Below are positions 22,304-27,089 of a stretch of 27,089 bases of DNA, piece by piece. The stretch is from Tyzzerella sp. UBA1042 (GTDB lineage Bacteria > Bacillota > Clostridia > Lachnospirales > Anaerotignaceae), in contig DCDZ01000068.1 of the NCBI GenBank assembly GCA_002316675.1, positions 1 to 27,089 of the forward strand. The letters run 5' to 3'. Within the stretch, counting starts at the first letter, position 1; every line of letters starts with the position of its first letter. The position numbers and the translations under genes are program-made. The notes under the pieces were generated by a model that was not told the DNA's origin, searched no databases, and saw only the letters and a list, made by a program, of their open reading frames with translations.

Positions 22304-24746
22304 TATTCAAGGGATTGCGGGTGATATTAAAATGAATCCCCTTTTTTGCAAGCTTTTTCCCCTTTGCAACACCGGCCAATACAAATCGCACCAGCTCTGC
22401 CTCCTCCGTTCCTTGCACAAGGATTCTTTGCCTGTATTCCCCTCTGAATTTAGACAAAACTGCGGGCACAGGCCCCATACAAAAAAACTGATTCTCAGGA
22501 TTCTCTTCTTGCAATATTTTGCCCAAGGCTTCCGCCGCCGCCGCTGTTTCCTCCTGATTTTCTCCGCCGATTAAAATAGAAACAAAGGCGCCAAAGGGAG
22601 GATAGCTCATAAGCTTTCGCAATAGGATTTCTTCCTCATAAAACCCTTTATAATTCTGTTCTGCAGCATGGGTAATGGCATAGTGCTTGGGCTGATAGGT
22701 TTGGATATAAACATGACCCCTGTGATCCGCCCTGCCGGCCCGGCCTCCCGCTTGGGTAATGAGCTGAAAGGTATTTTCCGCCGCATAAAAGCTGCTTGTG
22801 TTTAAAGAGGTATCCGCCGCCATGATGCCCACCAGTGTTACGCCGGGGAAATCATGTCCCTTTGCAATCATTTGTGTACCCACCAAAATATCGGCTTGTC
22901 CCGCTCGGAAGGCTTCCAAAATCTTCCCATGGCTATCCTTGTGTAATGTTGTATCCAAATCCATACGCAAAACCCTTGCTTTGGGAAACAACTTTGTTGC
23001 TTCCTCCTCAATTTTCTGTGTTCCCGTTCCAAAATAGCGAATATATTTTGAGCCGCAGGCAGGGCAAACCTTGGGATTTTCCGCCGTCCTTCCGCAATAA
23101 TGGCACACCAATGCGTTTTCCTTGGCATGGTATGTATAGGCAATGCCGCAGTCCGGGCAACGCATCACATGGCCGCAGCTTCGGCAGGAAACAAAGGTGG
23201 AAAACCCTCTCCTGTTCAAAAAGAGAATGGTTTGCTCCCCTTTTTCTAAATTTTTTGCAATACCTTCCTGCAAAATCCGGCTGAAGGATGAGCGGTTTCC
23301 TTCCTCCAACTCTCTGCGCATATCCACAATATGCATCTTCGGCAGGGCTCCCCCGCCGGTTCTTTCCTTTAGCTCCAGCAAAAGATAGGATCCCGCCACC
23401 GCCTTATGATAGTCCACCAAATTTGGTGTCGCACTGCCCATCATCAACACAGCCCCCGTATCTTGGGCAAGCATCTTCGCTGCTTCCCTTACATCATACT
23501 TCGGCGTAATGTCTGAAATATAGCTATGGTCATGCACCTCATCAATAATAATCATACCCAAGTTCAAAAAAGGCATGAACAATGCAGACCTGGGGCCGAT
23601 GATCACAGAAATTTCACCATCTCTGGCTTTTTTCCATTGATCCAACCGTTCCCCTTGGGAGAGCCTGCTATGGGTAACAGAAACAACCTCACCAAAGCGG
23701 GAAATAAACCGCTCCATCATCTGGGGTGTCAGGGAAATTTCCGGAACCAAAACCACAGCCTGTTTGCCTTCGGCTAAAACCTTTGCAATGCTTTGCATAT
23801 AAATTTCTGTTTTTCCGCTGCCTGTGATTCCATGGAGAAGAATGGGCTTTTTCTCCCTTTGGTGCAGCTGCCGATCAATGGCCTGCAATGCCTTTGTCTG
23901 TTCCGCCGTAGGCTGAAAGGGATTTGTCCGCGCATATTCCTCCATAGAAAAAACAGCTCGTTTTGTTTCTTGCCGCCGCTCCTGTATCACGCCCTTGGAA
24001 AGAAGGGTTTTTACAGGGGAATCTCCGATGCCCGCACCTCTCATGTCCTCAAGGGAAGCCTCTCCTTTTTCCAGCAGGAGCTGAAACAGCTTTTTCTGCC
24101 CCAAAAGGCGCTTGTCCTTTTCCGCTTTTTGCATTGCTTCTTCAAGCATAGGGGAAGAAAAATTCATTGCAAAAAACCGTGCTTCATTTTTATATTCCGA
24201 GCGTTGCAGCCGTTGTTTTAAACGAATCTGCCCCTTTTTCTCCAGCTGTCTCACTGTGTTTTCAAAGCCTGAACCAAAGGCCTTCTCTAGCTCCCGCAGA
24301 GGAGTACTTCCGCCTCGTTCCGCCAAGGCCTCCAAAACAGCTTTTTCTCCCTTTGTACCCTCCTCCTTTTCCGTCCCCACCGCCAGTGAAATATACCACA
24401 GGCTTTTGGTCTTGATGCCCGCAGGCATAATGGCTTGCAGGCACTGGTTTAGGGTACAAAAATAGGTTTCTCTCATCCATTCGGCCAGCCGCAGCATGGG
24501 AGGGGTGAAAATGGGTTTGCCATCATCCAAAATTTCAATGATCTCTTTGAGGCGATCCGCAGGAATTCCGCTTTCCTCAGAGAAAGAGAGGACATAGCCC
24601 TCAGTTTTTGTGTTTCTTCGCCCAAAGGGCACAATCACACGAACGCCTTGCACGGCACGCTCCCGCAATGTTTCCGGAATCACATAGTCAAACACCCGAT
24701 CTCCCTCCGGGTTATTGATTCCCACAATCACCTTGGCAAACTTCAT
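22296..24746 (-). CDS. priA: Primosomal protein N' (replication restart helicase PriA)
   Basis: Recognises stalled forks and reloads the replicative helicase. The 816-aa protein has an N-terminal DNA-binding domain (FAKVIVGINNPEGDRVFDYVIP, then PFGRRNTKTEGYVLS), Walker A GITGSGKTEIY (306-316), a DEVH box (402-405; DEEH is more usual), GSATPN, then the two-zinc insert with eight cysteines (C521 to C564, four CxxC pairs) and helicase motifs GTQMIAKGHDFPGVTLVGI and QLITQAGGRAGRA. ATG 24746 follows GGGGGGAG and gives the family N-terminus; the in-frame extension to 24797 is not supported. It begins about 100 nt after rpoZ without an obvious terminator between them. Confidence 0.96.
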   Translation of the reverse strand: MKFAKVIVGINNPEGDRVFDYVIPETLRERAVQGVRVIVPFGRRNTKTEGYVLSFSEESGIPADRLKEIIEILDDGKPIFTPPMLRLAEWMRETYFCTLNQCLQAIMPAGIKTKSLWYISLAVGTEKEEGTKGEKAVLEALAERGGSTPLRELEKAFGSGFENTVRQLEKKGQIRLKQRLQRSEYKNEARFFAMNFSSPMLEEAMQKAEKDKRLLGQKKLFQLLLEKGEASLEDMRGAGIGDSPVKTLLSKGVIQERRQETKRAVFSMEEYARTNPFQPTAEQTKALQAIDRQLHQREKKPILLHGITGSGKTEIYMQSIAKVLAEGKQAVVLVPEISLTPQMMERFISRFGEVVSVTHSRLSQGERLDQWKKARDGEISVIIGPRSALFMPFLNLGMIIIDEVHDHSYISDITPKYDVREAAKMLAQDTGAVLMMGSATPNLVDYHKAVAGSYLLLELKERTGGGALPKMHIVDMRRELEEGNRSSFSRILQEGIAKNLEKGEQTILFLNRRGFSTFVSCRSCGHVMRCPDCGIAYTYHAKENALVCHYCGRTAENPKVCPACGSKYIRYFGTGTQKIEEEATKLFPKARVLRMDLDTTLHKDSHGKILEAFRAGQADILVGTQMIAKGHDFPGVTLVGIMAADTSLNTSSFYAAENTFQLITQAGGRAGRADHRGHVYIQTYQPKHYAITHAAEQNYKGFYEEEILLRKLMSYPPFGAFVSILIGGENQEETAAAAEALGKILQEENPENQFFCMGPVPAVLSKFRGEYRQRILVQGTEEAELVRFVLAGVAKGKKLAKKGIHFNITRNPLNIV

Positions 24747-24849
24747 TCCGCTCCCCCCTCTCCAACAAGCTGCACTACCAAAAAAGACGACAAACAAATT
24801 TCATCCGCAAACACTGCGTAAGAAGGATATTGTTTATCGCCCTCATTTC

Positions 24850-25128
24850 TTATTCTACCGTTGTATCGTTTTCGTCACTCAAAAGCATTTCATCAAAGCT
24901 GCTCTCTCTTAATTGACGCACCTTAATCTTTCCTTCGTAAAGCTCATTCACCGCAATAGAAACAGGTTTATCCACTTTGATGTTACTGATCAAAGGCTCC
25001 GCATGGTCCACAAGCTGCCTTGCCCTTTTTGCCGCCGCAATCACAATGGTATATCTGCTGCCCAAGGTAATATCGTCTGTTTTCTCATTGAGCACCTCTA
25101 ATAAATCTGTATATGAAGGTCTTAACAT
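24850..25128 (-). CDS. rpoZ: RNA polymerase omega subunit
   Basis: Assists assembly and stability of RNA polymerase. The 92-aa protein begins MLRPSYTDLLEVL and has the family core SRYTIVIAAAKRARQLVD followed by KPVSIAVNELYEGKI. It starts 2 nt after the gmk stop, with AAAGGAG inside the gmk end. The acidic tail (FDEMLLSDENDTTVE) is typical of Clostridia. Confidence 0.95.
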   Translation of the reverse strand: MLRPSYTDLLEVLNEKTDDITLGSRYTIVIAAAKRARQLVDHAEPLISNIKVDKPVSIAVNELYEGKIKVRQLRESSFDEMLLSDENDTTVE

Positions 25129-25130
25129 TC

Positions 25131-25739
25131 CTACATCTCTCCTTTAAATATCTTTTTAATATTTGGATTTCTGCTGCATTTCATTCTTTCTGCCTGCACA
25201 ATAGAAAGTAAATCCTCCGTAGCCTGCTCCACAGTATCATTGATTACCACATAATCATACTCCTGAGCCAGCTCCATTTCTTCCAAGGCTCTGTGGATTC
25301 TGCGGTTTATGGTATCCTTATCCTCCGTACCTCTATTGGTCAGCCTTCTGCCCAATTCCTCTAAGTTTGGCGGCATGAGAAAAACCAAAATTCCATCGGG
25401 ATAGATTTTTTTCACTTGCAGCGCACCCTGCACCTCAATTTCGAGAATGACATTTTTTCCCTGCGTCAGCTGCTCCGTCACATATTTGCGGGGCGTGCCA
25501 TAATAATTTCCGCAAAATTCCGCCCATTCCAAAAGCTCTTTATGTTCCTGCATACGCATAAATTCTTCCTTGGTATGAAACAAATAATGCACACCGTCAA
25601 TTTCATACTCTCTGGGCTCTCTGGTCGTAGCCGAAATAGAAAGTGAAAAATTTTCTCTTTTACAAAGCTGCTCTACAACCGTGCCCTTGCCTGAACCGGA
25701 AGGCCCGGAAATAATTAGCAATACCCCCTGTTTTTTCAT
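25131..25739 (-). CDS. gmk: Guanylate kinase
   Basis: Phosphorylates GMP to GDP using ATP; in Firmicutes it is sensitive to (p)ppGpp. The 202-aa protein has the P-loop SGPSGSGKGTV (9-19), the GMP-binding region SATTREPREYEIDGVHYLF, EFCGNYYGTP and the lid segment RRLTNRGTEDKDTINRRI. Its ATG overlaps the remA stop by 4 nt (ATGA), and AAAGGA precedes it. Confidence 0.97.
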   Translation of the reverse strand: MKKQGVLLIISGPSGSGKGTVVEQLCKRENFSLSISATTREPREYEIDGVHYLFHTKEEFMRMQEHKELLEWAEFCGNYYGTPRKYVTEQLTQGKNVILEIEVQGALQVKKIYPDGILVFLMPPNLEELGRRLTNRGTEDKDTINRRIHRALEEMELAQEYDYVVINDTVEQATEDLLSIVQAERMKCSRNPNIKKIFKGEM

Positions 25740-25999
25740 CTTTCCATTCCTTTCTGCTCTGATAAAAGCCTGCCTCCCACTGTTTCGGGCATATTCGGCG
25801 AGAGCACCAAATGCCCGTTATCCATAATGATGACACAACGGGTTTTTCTGCCGTAGGTTGCGTCTATTAAATTTCCTTTTTCCTTCCCCTCCTGCACAAT
25901 ACGCTTTATGGGGGCGGAATCCGGGCTTACAATTGCAATGACCCGATTGGCAGACACAACATTTCCATACCCTATATTTAAAAATTGAATCCTTTCCAT
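25736..25999 (-). CDS. remA: RemA-family regulator (DUF370)
   Basis: The 87-aa protein starts MERIQFLNIGYGNVVSANRVIAIVSPDSAPIKR, the DUF370 signature, and contains the GRKTRCVIIMDNGHLVLS segment. In B. subtilis RemA is a DNA-binding activator of biofilm-matrix and osmoprotection genes; the role here is inferred. It has GAGGT 7 nt before the ATG, follows yicC by 13 nt and overlaps gmk. Confidence 0.93.
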   Translation of the reverse strand: MERIQFLNIGYGNVVSANRVIAIVSPDSAPIKRIVQEGKEKGNLIDATYGRKTRCVIIMDNGHLVLSPNMPETVGGRLLSEQKGMER

Positions 26000-26012
26000 A
26001 GCACTACCTCAA

Positions 26013-26903
26013 TTACTCTAAGTTCTGTATTTGCTCACGAATTTTTTCGATTTCACTTTTTAGCTCAATGGTCGCCTGCACAATTTGTATATCATTGGCC
26101 TTGGAGGCAATGGTGTTTGATTCCCGATTCATCTCCTGCACCAAAAAGTCCAGCTTTCGGCCAACCTGCCCGCCTTTTTCCAAAATATGGGCAAGCTGCA
26201 CCAAGTGGCTTTCCAAACGGGTGATTTCTTCATCCACACAGCCTCTGTCGGCAAAAATTGCAACCTCTGTAGCAATGCGCTGGGGATCCACATCCACACC
26301 ATCCAATAACTCCTTTAAACGATGAGTCAGTTTTTCTCTGTATTCTTCAACAACCAAAGGGGAACGTGCTTTCACAATCTGAACCAGTTCCAGAATACGC
26401 ACACCCTTGCCTAAAATATCCCTCTTCAGGGCTTCCCCCTCCATCTCACGCATAGCGACAAAGCGGGTAACGGCTTCTTCCAGTGCCGGCAATAATGCCG
26501 CCCAAATAACGGCTTCATCCTTTTGGGGTTTTTCCACCGTAATCACATCGGGAAATTTTGCCGCCAGCTCCAAGATATTTCCCTGCTCTAAGTCCAAGCT
26601 TTCCTGAAGAAATTTCAGCTTTTCAACGTAAGCCCTTGCCAAAGTTTCATTCAGCTTCACTGCAACATCGTCCAAAGCAAAGGTTTCAAAACTGATATAT
26701 ACATCTGTTTTCCCACGAAAAACCTGTTTCATAATCTGTTTTTTGATTTTGTCCTCTAAGCTTGCCAGAGACCTGGGCAATTTAATATTAATATCATTAT
26801 ATCTATGATTTACAGATTTTAGTTCAATGGTAAATTTCCGATCCTCGGCAATATGCTCACCCCGGCCATATCCCGTCATACTTCTAACCTTTGTGCCCAT
26901 CAT
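26013..26903 (-). CDS. yicC: YicC/YloC-family endoribonuclease
   Basis: A protein of about 296 aa with the family N-terminus RSMTGYGRGE, ELKSVNHRYNDINIKLPR and the C-terminal LDFLVQEMNRESNTIASKANDIQIVQATIELKSEIEKIREQIQNLE. E. coli YicC is reported as an RNase acting in small-RNA decay; the Firmicute role is less clear. The middle is a long helical region. ATG 26903 (or 26900 directly after it) is preferred to the in-frame ATG 26939 because GAGAGG lies 5-8 nt upstream. It leads the conserved yicC-remA-gmk-rpoZ unit; the promoter is at or beyond the window edge. Confidence 0.93.
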   Translation of the reverse strand: MMGTKVRSMTGYGRGEHIAEDRKFTIELKSVNHRYNDINIKLPRSLASLEDKIKKQIMKQVFRGKTDVYISFETFALDDVAVKLNETLARAYVEKLKFLQESLDLEQGNILELAAKFPDVITVEKPQKDEAVIWAALLPALEEAVTRFVAMREMEGEALKRDILGKGVRILELVQIVKARSPLVVEEYREKLTHRLKELLDGVDVDPQRIATEVAIFADRGCVDEEITRLESHLVQLAHILEKGGQVGRKLDFLVQEMNRESNTIASKANDIQIVQATIELKSEIEKIREQIQNLE

Positions 26904-27075
26904 CTTTTCCTCTCTGCGCTTTCGGCCCTTCCTCTGCACCCTACTCCATATCTAAGGCTCTATGCATCTTCTCTATGTTCACAAGGATTCTTCCTTAAAG
27001 ATTGCGCAAAAGGCGGCCAGAAAAAAACCTGCGCCCAAAGCATACTCTTCAAAAAACACCTGTGCATTGCCCCCC

Positions 27076-27081
27076 ATTATA
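27076..27081 (-). promoter_or_regulatory. Possible -10 box of the yicC operon at the window edge
   Basis: A perfect TATAAT on the minus strand; its -35 would lie outside the window. The 26904-27075 stretch would then be a leader of about 170 nt containing only very short frames. Confidence 0.35.
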
Positions 27082-27089
27082 GACTATGC

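Noticed and set aside
22127..22324. 65-aa plus-strand frame in the def leader region
   Set aside because: Composition follows from AT-rich DNA, no ribosome binding site or promoter fits, and it runs into priA antisense.

Overview
The window looks like chromosomal core-genome DNA from an anaerobic Clostridia-type Firmicute, probably in or near Lachnospirales (Lachnospiraceae/Anaerotignum-like). The grounds are: AGGAGG-type ribosome binding sites; sigma-A promoters with 17-bp spacing; a T-box leader; a class III (Firmicute) fructose bisphosphatase; and the gene order yicC-remA-gmk-rpoZ-priA-def-fmt-rsmB-rlmN-prpC-prkC-rsgA-rpe-thiN-rpmB, which is the Bacillus/Clostridia arrangement. The genus is an inference. 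I see no prophage, insertion sequence, CRISPR array, rRNA or tRNA gene.

Left part (1-11.6 kb) holds short, separately controlled units. Minus strand at the edge: a promoter and the 5' part of a T-box leader with an apparent isoleucine (AUC) specifier; its gene lies outside the window. Plus strand: nicotinate phosphoribosyltransferase (pncB). Minus: an Lsa-like ABC-F ribosome-protection protein behind a leader with a 6-codon upstream ORF, mutually exclusive base-pairing segments and an intrinsic terminator just before the ribosome binding site. Minus: fbp, then a multi-pass membrane protein of unknown role. Divergent plus operon: a YmfI/FabG-like reductase and a HAD phosphatase, overlapping by 4 nt. 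Minus operon: rnz-tsaD-GNAT acetyltransferase. Plus: a 57-aa membrane protein.

Right part (11.6-27 kb), all minus strand, is the large housekeeping cluster, read from right to left: yicC, remA, gmk, rpoZ, priA; then from a new promoter def, fmt and a YugP-like membrane zinc peptidase, ending at a terminator; then from another promoter rsmB, rlmN, prpC, prkC, rsgA, rpe, thiN; and rpmB with its own promoter and terminator. These genes serve nucleotide supply, transcription, replication restart, initiator-tRNA formylation and deformylation, rRNA modification, ribosome assembly and Ser/Thr phospho-signalling. Compared with B. subtilis, coaBC is absent between rpoZ and priA, no spoVM is seen between thiN and rpmB, and the peptidase gene sits between fmt and rsmB.

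The most interesting items are the ABC-F attenuator leader, the T-box with a perfect palindrome at the window edge, the roughly 250-nt untranslated leader in front of def, and the extra C-terminal domain of the PASTA kinase.
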